A stretch of 64,000 nt of DNA from Halopseudomonas nanhaiensis (GCF_020025155.1 NZ_CP073751.1:1922001-1986000), one strand, 5' to 3'; shown: positions 18,920-29,516, counted from the stretch's first letter. Numbers and translations are program-made. Notes: generated by a model from the sequence alone, not told the origin.

Positions 18920-19267
18920 ATGACTCCCCTGCCACCCTGCCCCGCCTGCAACTCCGAATATACCTATGAAGATGGCTCGCAACTGGTGTGTCCGGAGTGC
19001 GCGCATGAATGGTCAGTCGACGGTTTTGAGACTGGGGGCGAAAGCGTTGCTGAAAGATCGATCCGCGATGCCAATGGGACGCCGCTGGCAGACGGCGACA
19101 CGATCACCGTCATCAAGGATCTCAAGGTCAAGGGGAGTTCCCTGGTGGTCAAGGTCGGCACCAAGGTGAAGAACATTCGCCTGGTTGATGGCGATCACGA
19201 CATCGACTGCCGGATCGAGGGCATCGGCGCAATGAAGCTCAAATCCGAATTCGTGAGAAAGGTCTAA
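18920..19267 (+). CDS. yjdM: Zinc-ribbon protein YjdM (PhnA family)
   Basis: 115 residues. An N-terminal zinc ribbon ([22 protein letters not shown]) precedes the conserved PhnA core ([13 protein letters not shown]-like, [21 protein letters not shown]). It ends LKSEFVRKV, a standard YjdM ending. Once named PhnA from a linkage with alkylphosphonate genes, it is not needed for phosphonate use and its function is unclear. No phn genes lie in the window. Length matches the family. A bidirectional hairpin follows. Confidence 0.9.
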   Translation: MTPLPPCPACNSEYTYEDGSQLVCPECAHEWSVDGFETGGESVAERSIRDANGTPLADGDTITVIKDLKVKGSSLVVKVGTKVKNIRLVDGDHDIDCRIEGIGAMKLKSEFVRKV

Positions 19268-19275
19268 CCCAGGAA

Positions 19276-19295
19276 GCGCCCGCGGTCGCGGGCGC
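19276..19295. terminator. Bidirectional hairpin between yjdM and the yebC-family gene
   Basis: GCGCCCGCG and CGCGGGCGC form a very strong stem between two converging genes. There is no T-run on either side. Confidence 0.45.
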
Positions 19296-19302
19296 CTGCG
19301 GT

Positions 19303-20019
19303 CTACACTTCTGCGTTGTGGTAGACGTTCTGCACGTCGTCGACGTCATTGAGCATGTCCAGCAGCTTGTCCAGCATCTCGACATCTTCGCCGCTGATGG
19401 CGGTCATCGTCTGCGGCAGAAACTGTACTTCGTCCACGGCGAAATCAATATCGCCGAACGCATCGGCCAATGCCTGCTTGGCTTTGGCGTATTCGGTGTT
19501 CGGGGTAAACACCGTGATGCTGCCGCCTTCGTTCTCGATATCTGTGACATCAACGTCTGCCATCATCAGTGCTTCCAGCACCGCTTCTTCGTCATTTCCA
19601 GCAAAGGCCAGGATCGCGCAATGGTCGAACATGTGGCTGACACTGCCGGCCACGCCCAGCTTGCACTTCGTCTTGGTGAAACAGTGGCGGACATCGGCAA
19701 TGGTGCGATTCGGATTGTCGGTAAGGCAGTCGACGATGACCATGCAGTTGCCTGGCCCGAAACCCTCGTAACGAGCCAGCGCAAAGTCCTCGCCACCACC
19801 ACCCTTGGCCTTGTCGATTGCCTTGTCGATGACGTGCCCCGGCACCTGATCCTTCTTCGCCCGCTCGATCAGACCGCGGAGCGTCAGATTGCCAGTGGGG
19901 TCCACGCCGCCCGACTTGGCACTGACATAGATCTCCCGAGCGTACTTGCTGTACAGCTTGGTTTTGGCATCAGCCGTCTTGGCCATGGATTCTTTGCGGT
20001 TCTGGTAGGCGCGTCCCAT
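19303..20019 (-). CDS. YebC/TACO1-family protein, YeeN-type
   Basis: 238 residues from the ATG at 20019 ([11 protein letters not shown]), which has a GGGA site 7 nt upstream; the open frame continues about 160 nt upstream but does not look coding there. YebC-family signatures are VIERAK-like, [18 protein letters not shown] and [13 protein letters not shown], and the end is [11 protein letters not shown]. Length and N-terminus match E. coli YeeN (238 residues) better than YebC proper. YebC-type proteins bind ribosomes and relieve stalling at proline-rich stretches; older annotations call them transcription regulators. It is convergent with yjdM. Confidence 0.93.
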   Translation of the reverse strand: MGRAYQNRKESMAKTADAKTKLYSKYAREIYVSAKSGGVDPTGNLTLRGLIERAKKDQVPGHVIDKAIDKAKGGGGEDFALARYEGFGPGNCMVIVDCLTDNPNRTIADVRHCFTKTKCKLGVAGSVSHMFDHCAILAFAGNDEEAVLEALMMADVDVTDIENEGGSITVFTPNTEYAKAKQALADAFGDIDFAVDEVQFLPQTMTAISGEDVEMLDKLLDMLNDVDDVQNVYHNAEV

Positions 20020-20235
20020 GTTTACATCCCAGTGAAATCGGAAAGCCGCCGATTCTACCCGCACTCGGCCGGCATATCCATGCCGCGCCGACGCTGCCAG
20101 ATCGAGCGCTAACCGCAGCTTCACGGTCGACGTCAGCTCCTTCGAGTACCAGGCATCGAGGCTCGACGAACATCGCACAAGAACGCATTATGTCTCCCCA
20201 CGAGATAACAATAACAACCGCCCGGAGACGACCCC

Positions 20236-21642
20236 ATGTCGTTGAGACTGCGTACCAAAATCGCTTATGGTTCTGGCCAGATCGCCGAGACCGTCAAGAG
20301 CACCGGATTCGATCTGTTTCTGTTCTTCTATTTCACCCAGGTACTCGGCTTGAGCGGCGCGCTGGCGGGTACGGCGGTCATGATTGCGCTGACTTTCGAC
20401 GCGGTGACAGACCCTCTGGCCGGCCGGCTTTCGGACAACTGGCGATCTCCACGCGGTCGCCGTCACCCGTTCATGTACGCAGCCGCGCTGCCCCTCGCCC
20501 TGGCCTGGTTCGGTCTGTTCATGCCGCCGCATGGGCTGGACCAGATCGGCCTTTTCCTCTGGTTGACCGGCTTCGCCATACTCGTGCGCGGCGCGATGAC
20601 CCTGTATTACGTCCCCTATCTGGCACTCGGAGCGGAGCTCACCACCGATTATCACGAGCGCACATCGGTCGCCTCATGGAGGGGAATCAGTGGCGTACTC
20701 GGCGCCACACCGGTGATTCTGATCGGGATTCCGCTTTTTTTCCCGGAGACTCCGGAGTTCGAAAACGGCTTGTTGAACCCGGCAGGCTATCCGAAGGTGG
20801 CGCTTTGTGGTGCGATCATCATGGGCACGGCGATTCTTATCTGCGCCTGGGGCACCCGCGACCGGATCCCCACGCTTCCCTCTGCCCCTGACAAGGGTCA
20901 GCGGACGCGCCTGCGCGATGACGCAGCCGCCGCCTGGAGCAACGTTTCATTCCGGGCACTATTCATCGGCACCATGCTGGTCGCCATATCGATTGGCGTG
21001 GTGCAAACACTCAACGTTCATTTGAACGTCTATTTCTGGCGGCTCCCCAGTTCAGCGATAGCCTTTCTCGCCACAGGCGCCCTGATCGGCTGGATCGTGG
21101 GCATCGTTCTGGCAGGCCCGATGCACCGGCGCTTCGACAAGAAGCCGACGATCATTGTCGCAGCGCTGACTGCCTCGCTGGCCGGCAATATCGCGGTAGC
21201 CGCCAAGTTGGCCGGGGTATTTCCAGAGCAGGGTACGCCACTGTTCGTGCCGCTTATCCTGTTTTTATTGTTCGTGGGCGGCGCGGCGTCGGGAATGGCG
21301 ATCATTACCGGCGGCAGCATGATGGCGGACGTGGCGCATCAGCACGCCATGCGAACCGGACGTAACCAGGAAGGCTTTCTATTCAGCGCGACCGCATTCA
21401 CCGGGAAACTGTCGGTCGCCGTTGGTTATTTCATCGCCGGCGCAGGTCTCGACCTGATTGCCTTTCCGCTTCAGTCCGAGCCAAGCCAGGTCAGCGCGGA
21501 CGCGGTTACCCGGCTGGCCTGGCTGAACCTGTCTGCCTGCGTGTTCGGTTTCATTTCGATCTACGCGTACCGGTTCTATTGCATCCACGATAGTGCTCCC
21601 CCTGCCAAGCGTCCGGATGCGCTTGCCAGCCCTCTAAGCTGA
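20236..21642 (+). CDS. MFS transporter, GPH (sugar:cation symporter) family
   Basis: 468 residues with about 12 hydrophobic helices. The N-terminal KIAYGSGQIAETV and the loop DAVTDPLAGRLSDNWRSPRGRRHPFM are signatures of the glycoside-pentoside-hexuronide:cation symporter family (MFS_2). TLYYVPYLALGAEL in helix 4 supports this. Members of this branch in Pseudomonas are often linked to lipids or glycosides, but the substrate here is unknown. The gene stands alone, with no metabolic neighbour. GGAGACG 5-10 nt upstream gives a fair ribosome site. Confidence 0.85.
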   Translation: MSLRLRTKIAYGSGQIAETVKSTGFDLFLFFYFTQVLGLSGALAGTAVMIALTFDAVTDPLAGRLSDNWRSPRGRRHPFMYAAALPLALAWFGLFMPPHGLDQIGLFLWLTGFAILVRGAMTLYYVPYLALGAELTTDYHERTSVASWRGISGVLGATPVILIGIPLFFPETPEFENGLLNPAGYPKVALCGAIIMGTAILICAWGTRDRIPTLPSAPDKGQRTRLRDDAAAAWSNVSFRALFIGTMLVAISIGVVQTLNVHLNVYFWRLPSSAIAFLATGALIGWIVGIVLAGPMHRRFDKKPTIIVAALTASLAGNIAVAAKLAGVFPEQGTPLFVPLILFLLFVGGAASGMAIITGGSMMADVAHQHAMRTGRNQEGFLFSATAFTGKLSVAVGYFIAGAGLDLIAFPLQSEPSQVSADAVTRLAWLNLSACVFGFISIYAYRFYCIHDSAPPAKRPDALASPLS

Positions 21643-21874
21643 GCGTCTCCCCGTCTGCCAAACGTCGAGAGATGCCTGCTGGAAGCCCCATGCCGCGTGC
21701 GCTCGCGAACTTTACCAGCGCTTCGCTGCCTTAAGCTGTGAACCCTGCTAGCAGCTGACGATCAGCAGCAACCTGCAATGGGGCATGCAGTCTGTCGTGA
21801 CCGTTCGAAGTGAATGCGGCGAAGCCCTGGCGCTGCTCGACCCAAGCAAATTCAACGATCGGATGGACTACACC
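21643..21874. other. Intergenic region, about 230 bp, nothing recognised
   Basis: The downstream frame is open from 21785 but lacks coding character before the ATG at 21875. No clear promoter or hairpin was found. Confidence 0.3.
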
Positions 21875-22927
21875 ATGAGACGCTCACTGCTCATCACCAC
21901 CTTCGCTCTACTCCCCGGCCTCGCGTGTGCCGCCACGGACTGGCAGAAGTCCCTTCAGGACGAGATCACACGGATCGACAATTACTTCCCCGGCGAAGTC
22001 GGCTTGTACGTGCAGCAGCTCAGCGACGGCGCTTCGCTTTCCTGGCATGCAAACGAGACCTGGCACCTGGGCTCGCTGACCAATGTGGCGATCGCCGTTG
22101 AAGTGTTCAGCCGGATCGACAAGCGCGAGCTCAGCCTGAGCGACACCATTGAATTGACGCAAGCCCATATCGTCGACGGGCCGGGGGAAACCAGCCAGCA
22201 TCAGCCGGGTACCGCGCTGGGCGTGGGTTATCTGCTTGAACAAATGCTGGCTTCCGGTGACCCGACGGCCACGGAGATACTGATCAGCGAGGTTGGCCTC
22301 GATGCGGTCAACCAGCGCGCGCAGCAGTTGTTGCCGCCGGGAGACGACTATCAGGAGCTGGGTCCCATTGTTCGGCCGCTGGAGATGTACCGCAATGTGT
22401 TCGGCATCCTGCATCGCGGGGCATTCGATCTGAGCGCTGAGGACTTCATGGAAATCCGCCAGGCTGGCGATGATCAGGCGCAGCTCGAGGCTTTTCAGCA
22501 GCGCCTGGAGGTTGGGCCGCAGGACATGAAAGTACCGGATCTCGCCAGCGCCTATGCCATGTACTACGCCACGCCGATTCATGGCGGAACGCTCGACAGT
22601 TACGGGCAGATACTAGCTGCGCTCAACGCCGGTCAGGGGCTGAGCCGAGAGAGCGCGGATGCGCTGCTGACAATGATGCAGCTCGGAAAGGGTCCTATGG
22701 GCAGCCACCTACCTGAATCGGCTCGCTTTGCGCAGCAGAGCAGCCAGCTGCCGAGACGGGCATGCGACGCTGGCATCATCACATCGGCCGGGGGCGGCGC
22801 TGCTTCAGCTCAAGGCGTGATCATAGCGGCCTGCACCCGAGGCGCGGCCACCGCGGAAGAAGCCAGCAAGGCCCTAGCCGATATCGGCCAGGCAATCGCC
22901 GCGTCGGGTGTACTGCAACAGGACTGA
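21875..22927 (+). CDS. Secreted class A beta-lactamase/DD-peptidase-like protein with altered SxxK motif
   Basis: 350 residues from the ATG at 21875, which opens a clear signal peptide (MRRSLLITTF...ACA, cut near residue 19-20). The rest follows the serine beta-lactamase fold: EVGLYVQQLSDG, WHANETWHLGSLTN at the catalytic-serine position (S67), ELSLSDTIEL, and ASGDPTATEILIS at the SDN-loop position. The essential lysine of SxxK is replaced by asparagine (N70), and the KTG motif is not obvious (near RRACDAGIITSAGG). It may thus be a non-hydrolytic binding protein. The longer frame from 21785 lacks a ribosome site. Confidence 0.7.
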   Translation: MRRSLLITTFALLPGLACAATDWQKSLQDEITRIDNYFPGEVGLYVQQLSDGASLSWHANETWHLGSLTNVAIAVEVFSRIDKRELSLSDTIELTQAHIVDGPGETSQHQPGTALGVGYLLEQMLASGDPTATEILISEVGLDAVNQRAQQLLPPGDDYQELGPIVRPLEMYRNVFGILHRGAFDLSAEDFMEIRQAGDDQAQLEAFQQRLEVGPQDMKVPDLASAYAMYYATPIHGGTLDSYGQILAALNAGQGLSRESADALLTMMQLGKGPMGSHLPESARFAQQSSQLPRRACDAGIITSAGGGAASAQGVIIAACTRGAATAEEASKALADIGQAIAASGVLQQD

Positions 22928-22949
22928 CGCTGATGCGCGGGCGTCTGAC

Positions 22950-23414
22950 TTAGAGTCGATTCACAGTGCTCAGCCAGGCAATGCCCAGGCACATCACTAC
23001 TACGACACTCAAAGGCTTGCGCAACGAGGGGTACCACACCGGTGCCAACCCGTGTCGCACCGCCCAGATATCAGCGAAATACAGCGTGGCGAACGCGATG
23101 AAGATCACTGGCAGCCCGAAGTTGACCGGTAGGCTTAGTGCTACCCAGCCGAGCAACGGCGGAATCACCGACAGGCCCAGCTGTATCGGCGCCTTTTCGC
23201 TACGCTCGTCTGCGCGCATTGCAAGGCCCCAATGGATCGCCCCCATGAAGGCCAGAATCACCGCGGCGTAAGCCATGAGTTCCTCGAGCACCCGCTCGCG
23301 CCAGGCTTCGGGCGTCACCCACATGCCCAGGGCACCGGTAACGAACGGCACCAGACCGGCCATGCCGAGGCCCACCGCCAGGCGTGGCGGACGTATTGCG
23401 CTAAATGGATGCAT
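22950..23414 (-). CDS. DUF3429 membrane protein
   Basis: 154 residues with four to five hydrophobic helices (about 13-30, 45-65, 80-98, 102-118, 133-150). GAIHWGLAM and the FATLYFADIWAV segment match DUF3429 inner-membrane proteins of unknown function. It lies immediately downstream of tgpA on the same strand (49 nt gap) and could be co-transcribed with the moxR-DUF58-tgpA operon. Confidence 0.8.
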   Translation of the reverse strand: MHPFSAIRPPRLAVGLGMAGLVPFVTGALGMWVTPEAWRERVLEELMAYAAVILAFMGAIHWGLAMRADERSEKAPIQLGLSVIPPLLGWVALSLPVNFGLPVIFIAFATLYFADIWAVRHGLAPVWYPSLRKPLSVVVVMCLGIAWLSTVNRL

Positions 23415-23462
23415 GCTTGCTCCAGCTATCCGTGAAGGGGTGATCCTTCGAACTGCGAATCA

Positions 23463-25517
23463 TTATAGGTCTGGCCGCTCTGTGGGCAAGTCATGATCCG
23501 AAACGGGCCGGATCGGGCGCGGCGGTTTGCGTCGGGGTATCACGCTCAGCAGGTGCCCGAGCGATCGGGTCAGCTCCCTGCTCTGCTGGCGTCCGCGTGC
23601 AGAAGCCTCCTGCGAGTAGGTAAGCCGCACGTAGTCGTCAAAGAACGCTGCGAGTTGTCCGCGTTGGTCCGGCAATGCCTGGCTCAGTCGCGCCTGCCAT
23701 GCTCGCGGGCCCTCGGACACTCCTGCCTGCAGCCCGATGCGGGCCAGCCGCCGATTCAGCTTGAGCCAGGCATCCTGCCGCGGGTCGCGCCGTCGCCGCT
23801 GAGGCCGCAACGTCCACAGAGCCAGCGGAATCATCACGGCTAGCGCTGCAATCAGTGCGTATAGTCCGATACGCTGCCAGTCGGTCGTCCCCAGCCAGCG
23901 TTTGAAGAAGTCGAGCTGGCGTTCGCTTTCATATCCAAGCACCTTGAGCTGCCACTGGTAGTTCACATCGTCCCACGCCAGACGGATGTCGTTGACCCAG
24001 CCGATAGTACGGTAGCGGGCACTGGCGAGGGGTGCATCCTCGAGGAACGAGCCTTCATCCATGATCGCATTCTGAATGCCCTCCTCGATCCGCTCGGGAG
24101 CGACCTGGAAGGTCGGGTCCACCGACACCCAGCCCTCGCCCTGAACCCAGGCTTCGACCCAGGCGTGAGCGTCGAACTGATGAACCAGTACATAGTTGCC
24201 CCGAGGATTGATCTCGCCGCCCTGGTAGCCCGCCACTATGCGCGCCGGAATTCCCGCAGCACGCAGCACGAAAGCCATGGCACCGGCGAAGTGTGCACAG
24301 AACCCGCGTCGCTTATCGAACAGGAACTCATCGTTGGTATGCCGGCCAAGCCGGTCCGGGCGCAAGGTGTAGTAATAGGGCTCGCGATTGAAGTGCTCGA
24401 GAACAGCCTGGATGAGCTCGCTGTCGTCCGGATAGTCCTTGCGCAGCTCGGCCGCCCAGGCACGCGCTCGCGGGTCCGAACCCTCCGGCAAGCCTGTGTA
24501 GACCCGCCGCTGGATCGGGTCCAGACGCTCCGGATCGAGGCGGCTCTGGGGCCAGGAGGTGGCCGAGTAGAACAGCGTCTGGCTGATGGGACGGCGCGCC
24601 TGAAGCATGAAGTCGCGGGTGAGCAGCAGTCGATCGTCCAGGCTGGTTGCGCCTCGCAGGCTGAATGTCCACGCCTGGCCCGTCGCCGGGATCATCACCT
24701 GATAGTCGATCGAATCACCGATCGCTTCCCAGGGCGGCACCGGGCCACTGGACGCGAAACCCGAATGGCTCCAGTTGCGACCATCGAAGTGGCCGAGCGT
24801 CAGCGCTCGCCAGTAGAGCTGCGGATGGGGCGGGATGTCGCCCGAGAAGCTCGCGCGGAAGGCCAGGTTGCCCGAACGCGCCACTTCTGCAACATCTCCC
24901 GGGGCCATGCTTTCGGCCAGGCCGATCCGATCCTGCCCGGGCGTATTCACCGCCCACAAGGGGCCGATACGCGGGAAGACCAGAAACAGGACCAGCATCA
25001 GCGGTATGGCCTGAAACAGCATCACCGCCCCCGTGCGGAATGCCCGTGCCGGATCGTTGCGCGCAGGCGTCTGCTGCAAGCCAACCAGGGCCGCAACTAG
25101 TACCAGCAGCGAAAAGCACTGATACAACGCCAGGGCGATGCTCTGGTCGAACAGAAAGGCGGTGGCGACGATAAAAAAACCCAGGTAGATCACCACCAGG
25201 GCGTCGCGGGGGGCTCGCATCTCAAGCAACTTGAGCATGAACAGCAGCAACAGCAGCATCACCGCAGCATCGAGACCAATCAGCGTCCCCTGCGTGACGA
25301 ACACCCCGGCACAGGTAGTGACCAGCGCCAGCACCTTGATCAACTTGCCGGGATAACCCCAGCGCATACGCTGGATCTGCACCCGCCACACGGCGCAGAC
25401 CACCCACAAAACCGCGACCCAGATGGGCAGCCGCGGCAGATGAGGCGCCAGCACCACGACCTGAGCCGTGAGCAACCAGACGAGGCTGTTGCGTGGTACC
25501 AGTCCGGCGGCGCTCAT
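23463..25517 (-). CDS. tgpA: Membrane-anchored transglutaminase-like protein TgpA
   Basis: 684 residues. A block of five to six membrane helices (about 10-185, DUF3488) precedes a periplasmic transglutaminase-like domain with the triad Cys407 (RRGFCAHFAGA), His451 (DAHAWVEAW) and Asp467 (VSVDPTF). A further helix lies at about 560-580, followed by a cytoplasmic tail. Pseudomonas aeruginosa TgpA (PA2873) has the same build and is needed for growth. The start ATG overlaps the stop of the DUF58 gene (ATGA), showing tight coupling. In this kind of cluster a MoxR ATPase, a DUF58 protein and TgpA are thought to act together at the envelope; the substrate is unknown. Confidence 0.93.
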   Translation of the reverse strand: MSAAGLVPRNSLVWLLTAQVVVLAPHLPRLPIWVAVLWVVCAVWRVQIQRMRWGYPGKLIKVLALVTTCAGVFVTQGTLIGLDAAVMLLLLLFMLKLLEMRAPRDALVVIYLGFFIVATAFLFDQSIALALYQCFSLLVLVAALVGLQQTPARNDPARAFRTGAVMLFQAIPLMLVLFLVFPRIGPLWAVNTPGQDRIGLAESMAPGDVAEVARSGNLAFRASFSGDIPPHPQLYWRALTLGHFDGRNWSHSGFASSGPVPPWEAIGDSIDYQVMIPATGQAWTFSLRGATSLDDRLLLTRDFMLQARRPISQTLFYSATSWPQSRLDPERLDPIQRRVYTGLPEGSDPRARAWAAELRKDYPDDSELIQAVLEHFNREPYYYTLRPDRLGRHTNDEFLFDKRRGFCAHFAGAMAFVLRAAGIPARIVAGYQGGEINPRGNYVLVHQFDAHAWVEAWVQGEGWVSVDPTFQVAPERIEEGIQNAIMDEGSFLEDAPLASARYRTIGWVNDIRLAWDDVNYQWQLKVLGYESERQLDFFKRWLGTTDWQRIGLYALIAALAVMIPLALWTLRPQRRRRDPRQDAWLKLNRRLARIGLQAGVSEGPRAWQARLSQALPDQRGQLAAFFDDYVRLTYSQEASARGRQQSRELTRSLGHLLSVIPRRKPPRPIRPVSDHDLPTERPDL

Positions 25518-26476
25518 GTCCCCTCCTGATACAGTGCCACTGCGCGCAGACAGGCGTCGCGATGCGCCTCGCCCAAGCCAGGCTCGAGGCGCGTTCCGCC
25601 CAGCACCAGCCCGTAGGGTTGAGCGGACTGTTCCAGCTGCAGTATCCAGCCGGTCAGGCAGCCGAGGCGGCCCTCCAGATCCAACGCTGGCGCGTCTTCA
25701 AGGCTAAGCCAGAGATTGCTCTGGGTGGGCTCGGCAAATATCTTGCTGTGCAACCCTTGCCCACGCGACCAGGCGCGCCAGTCCAGACGTCGCCTGGAAT
25801 CACCCGGCTGGTAATCGCGCAGACCCTGGAAATCTTCCACGCCCTCCCCACGCGGCTGCTCGCCCTCGCCTTCGCGGTTACGATTCTGTCTGGGCAGCTC
25901 GGCTTCCACCGGACTCGGGTACACCAGTACCTGCCAGTTCAGATCCACCAGACTCCATGCGACGAACCAGCCTAGTGGGTAACGCGTTTCGACTCGCAGC
26001 CGCCCCGGCCGGAACCACCCCCGGCGATGGGTGGGATGGTATAGCGTGGTGTCGATTTCTCCCTTCGCCGGCACGTCGATGCGACGCTCCTGGGCACCCC
26101 GCCAGCGCAGGCTTATCGATTGATGCTCTCGGCGGCCGCCTCGGAGCTTGAGTTCGAAGGGTGCCGCCTCGCCGGCAAACACGGAACGGCTGCCTGCCGA
26201 TTGCAACTGCAGACCGGCAAGGTTGCGATAGGTGTGGTGCAGCGCGACCCAGAACAGGCTGCCCAGTGTAAAGGTCACTGCATAGACCAGGCTGTTCTGG
26301 TAATTGATGGCACCGAGCAACATGATCAACAGCAACAGCAGCATGCCCATCCCTGCCCGACTGGGCAGGATGAAGATCCGCCGGTGGTCCAGCCTCACCT
26401 GACTGGCCGCAGGAATCCGCCGGTTCAACCAGCGGGCGAACGCCCCTCGGGGGCGTGCCGAGGACCGCGCCGTCAC
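25514..26476 (-). CDS. DUF58-domain protein of the moxR operon
   Basis: 320 residues if begun at the GTG overlapping the moxR stop as GTGA; an in-frame GTG 27 nt upstream is possible but has no ribosome site. Two N-terminal hydrophobic helices (about 38-75 in this numbering, including GMLLLLLIMLLGAINYQN) are followed by a beta-rich part and the DUF58 motif [23 protein letters not shown]-like segment (about 215-240). It is the middle member of the moxR-DUF58-tgpA set. DUF58 proteins resemble von Willebrand-type folds and are presumed partners of MoxR AAA+ ATPases. Confidence 0.9.
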   Translation of the reverse strand: MTARSSARPRGAFARWLNRRIPAASQVRLDHRRIFILPSRAGMGMLLLLLIMLLGAINYQNSLVYAVTFTLGSLFWVALHHTYRNLAGLQLQSAGSRSVFAGEAAPFELKLRGGRREHQSISLRWRGAQERRIDVPAKGEIDTTLYHPTHRRGWFRPGRLRVETRYPLGWFVAWSLVDLNWQVLVYPSPVEAELPRQNRNREGEGEQPRGEGVEDFQGLRDYQPGDSRRRLDWRAWSRGQGLHSKIFAEPTQSNLWLSLEDAPALDLEGRLGCLTGWILQLEQSAQPYGLVLGGTRLEPGLGEAHRDACLRAVALYQEGT

Positions 26477-27390
26477 ACTGCCGGTACTTCGTTGAGCAGC
26501 CACTGGGCCAGCCCTTCGCCACCGTGACCTGCGGGATCTTCGCTGGCTCGCAGTCGGTGGGTGACCACCGCTGGCAATACCGCCTGCACGTCTTCAGGAA
26601 TGACGTAACTACGATGCTGCAGCATCGCCCAGGCACGCGATGCGGCGAGCAGACCGAGACTGGCGCGCGGCGACAGGCCCCAGGCACAGACCTGACCTTC
26701 GCGCGTGCGGTTCACCAGTCTGAGGATGTAATCGATGATCGCATCGGTCGCGGTGATTTCCGGAACCATCGCCTGAAGTTCATGCAGCTGCCCGCGGGTG
26801 AGGACCGGCTGGATTCGATCGAGACGGACACGGCGCGAATCGCCTTGCAGCAGACTTTTTTCCGCCGTAGCCGAAGGGTAGCCAAGCGACAGGCGCATGA
26901 GAAAGCGGTCGAGCTGCGATTCCGGCAGCACGAACGTGCCGCTTTGCGAAACGGGATTCTGGGTGGCAATAACGAAGAAGGGATCGGGCAGCGCGCGGGT
27001 GGCGCCATCGATGGTCACCTGGCCTTCTTCCATCGCCTCGAGCAGGGCGCTCTGACTTTTCGGCGTGGCGCGGTTGATTTCATCGGCAAGAATCAGCTCG
27101 GCGAACACCGGGCCGGGGTGGAACTCGAACTGGCCGCTCTCGCGGTTGAAGACCGACGTGCCGAGAATGTCGCCGGGCAGCAGGTCGCTGGTGAACTGGA
27201 TTCGCTGGTGGCTCATGCCGAGTACCCGGGACAGAGCCTGTGAGAGGGTTGTCTTGCCCATCCCGGGCAGATCTTCCAGTAGCAAGTGGCCACGAGCGAG
27301 GATGCAGGCTACTGCAAGCCTGACCACATGACGCTTCCCGTAAAGAACCTGATCCACTGCTTCTACCGCACGATCCAGCGCATCCCTCAT
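26473..27390 (-). CDS. MoxR-family AAA+ ATPase
   Basis: 305 residues from the ATG at 27390, 5 nt after AGAAGAGG; an in-frame GTG 6 nt upstream overlaps that site. The Walker A motif is GMGKTT (about 43-48), Walker B is LILADEINRATPKSQSALLEAMEE, sensor 1 is VIATQNP, and an arginine-rich sensor 2 lies near LSPRASLGLL. These are standard MoxR features. MoxR ATPases act as chaperones that assemble or activate partner proteins, here probably the DUF58 and TgpA products encoded directly downstream with 4-nt overlaps. The roughly 200 bp before it should hold the operon promoter. Confidence 0.94.
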   Translation of the reverse strand: MRDALDRAVEAVDQVLYGKRHVVRLAVACILARGHLLLEDLPGMGKTTLSQALSRVLGMSHQRIQFTSDLLPGDILGTSVFNRESGQFEFHPGPVFAELILADEINRATPKSQSALLEAMEEGQVTIDGATRALPDPFFVIATQNPVSQSGTFVLPESQLDRFLMRLSLGYPSATAEKSLLQGDSRRVRLDRIQPVLTRGQLHELQAMVPEITATDAIIDYILRLVNRTREGQVCAWGLSPRASLGLLAASRAWAMLQHRSYVIPEDVQAVLPAVVTHRLRASEDPAGHGGEGLAQWLLNEVPAV

Positions 27391-27595
27391 GTACACCTCT
27401 TCTTATGCCATCCTGGAACTATGACCCTTCCACGTACGCTTTGGTGCACCTGAAGCGAAGCAGAACAAGGCGGCGAAGAGGAAACCTGCGAGCAGCCGCA
27501 GGATCGACGGTGGATACATCGGTTACCGCCGCGCCTTCGCCGTCTGACCCATGCAGTCTAAACGGCGGCAAGCGAAGCGGCGAGCGCCGCGTGTT

Positions 27596-28168
27596 TCAAC
27601 TTAATGCCAACCCCAGGCCGGCCAGCGCGATACCAGCGCCGGCGAGCCGCGCAATCCCCGAAGCGCGCCAGCTGCCGACGCCGATCCCTGCCAGGTGCAG
27701 TAGCGCCGTGCTCAGCGCAAACCCCAGCATGTAGTAGGCCATGCCAGCGTCGACGGGCATCTCTGCGCCATGGGCAACACCGTGCATCAGCGCAAAGGCC
27801 GAGACGATCACCGCACCGGGCGCCAGCGCCACGCGGCGGGCCCATAGCAGCAGCAGCCCCAGCGCCAGCACCGAGGCGACGATAACCTCCTCGACGCCGG
27901 GCACAGCGATACCGGCCACACCTGCGCCCGCACCCGCCAGCATGAAGACAACAAACAGCGATGGCAGGACCCAGCGCGCGCGTCCGCCCAGCTGGGCTCC
28001 CCACAGGCCTACCGCAAGCATGGCCAACAGATGGTCCAGTCCGGCAAGCGGATGAATCAGTCCGGAGAACAGGCCTCCGATATCCCCGTGGCCTGGGTGG
28101 GCGTAGGCCACGGCGGGCGCGCCAAACAACACAGCGAGTACGGCGCTCCGCATCAATGTGGATGTCAT
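27596..28168 (-). CDS. ureJ: HupE/UreJ-family metal permease, last gene of the urease operon
   Basis: 190 residues from the ATG at 28168, with AAGGAG 7 nt upstream. After a signal peptide, HPGHG and the motif HPLAGLDHLLAM are the HupE/UreJ signature, and MHGVAHGAE lies in a later helix. About six membrane helices are predicted. HupE and UreJ proteins are secondary transporters for nickel (or cobalt). At the end of a urease operon, nickel supply to the enzyme is the likely task. It starts 2 nt after the ureG stop. Confidence 0.92.
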   Translation of the reverse strand: MTSTLMRSAVLAVLFGAPAVAYAHPGHGDIGGLFSGLIHPLAGLDHLLAMLAVGLWGAQLGGRARWVLPSLFVVFMLAGAGAGVAGIAVPGVEEVIVASVLALGLLLLWARRVALAPGAVIVSAFALMHGVAHGAEMPVDAGMAYYMLGFALSTALLHLAGIGVGSWRASGIARLAGAGIALAGLGLALS

Positions 28169-28170
28169 GA

Positions 28171-28818
<648 letters not shown>

Positions 28819-28829
28819 GGTGTCGCTCC

Positions 28830-29516
28830 TTATGATCGAAACAGTCGTGTGTACTGATGCTCGTGTCGGGCGCTGGCAAAGGCCAGCCCCGGCAACCCTG
28901 CACCCAATTCGTGGTCGTCGAGGCGCGCAGCGATGTCCACTGCGCCCGGCAGACGAGGCAGCAGGCGATCGAGCAGGCGCTGGGCATCGGTCTGTCCGAG
29001 CGGGATCAACTTGGTTGCAGCGCCGGTCTGGTTCTCCAGCCAGCTCCACAGTGCCCCAAGGGCGAGCTGGCGGCTGCCCGTCTGCCAATGCCAGCCGGCC
29101 ATGGCGAATGCAGTCACCAGCGCGATAGGCTCACCCCTCGGCCAGTCAAGCGCAGCGGGCTGCTCAAGGGAACACAGCAGGCGCAACAGCGCGCCGCCCT
29201 GTTGACTGTCCTCGAGGTAGAGTTCAGCGGTCTCCCGGCTGGCAAGCAGCCAGTCGTTCCAGGTCGCGACGGCTTGCATGTCGCCCTGTTCCAGGGCTGC
29301 GTACTGCCGCAGGAGAATCGGAATATCCAATCGGGCCAGGCCTCGGGAAGCGAGGCCGTCCAGCCAGTGCACCGCGGTATTCAGATCGCTCACCCACCCC
29401 TGCTCGATGACATACTCCAGCCCCTGCGAATACGCATACCCGCCGATCGGCAGCGCCGGACTGGCCAGCTGCAGCACCCGCAGCAATGCGTCATCCGGTG
29501 ATTCAGCGACCGGCAT
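28830..29516 (-). CDS. ureF: Urease accessory protein UreF
   Basis: 228 residues, all-helical, with the family motifs [16 protein letters not shown] near the N-terminus and the conserved C-terminal region [24 protein letters not shown]. UreF binds UreD on apo-urease and recruits UreG; it acts as a fidelity checkpoint for nickel insertion. Its start overlaps the end of ureE by 14 nt, and ureG begins 12 nt after it, so the three are translated from one mRNA. Confidence 0.96.
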   Translation of the reverse strand: MPVAESPDDALLRVLQLASPALPIGGYAYSQGLEYVIEQGWVSDLNTAVHWLDGLASRGLARLDIPILLRQYAALEQGDMQAVATWNDWLLASRETAELYLEDSQQGGALLRLLCSLEQPAALDWPRGEPIALVTAFAMAGWHWQTGSRQLALGALWSWLENQTGAATKLIPLGQTDAQRLLDRLLPRLPGAVDIAARLDDHELGAGLPGLAFASARHEHQYTRLFRS

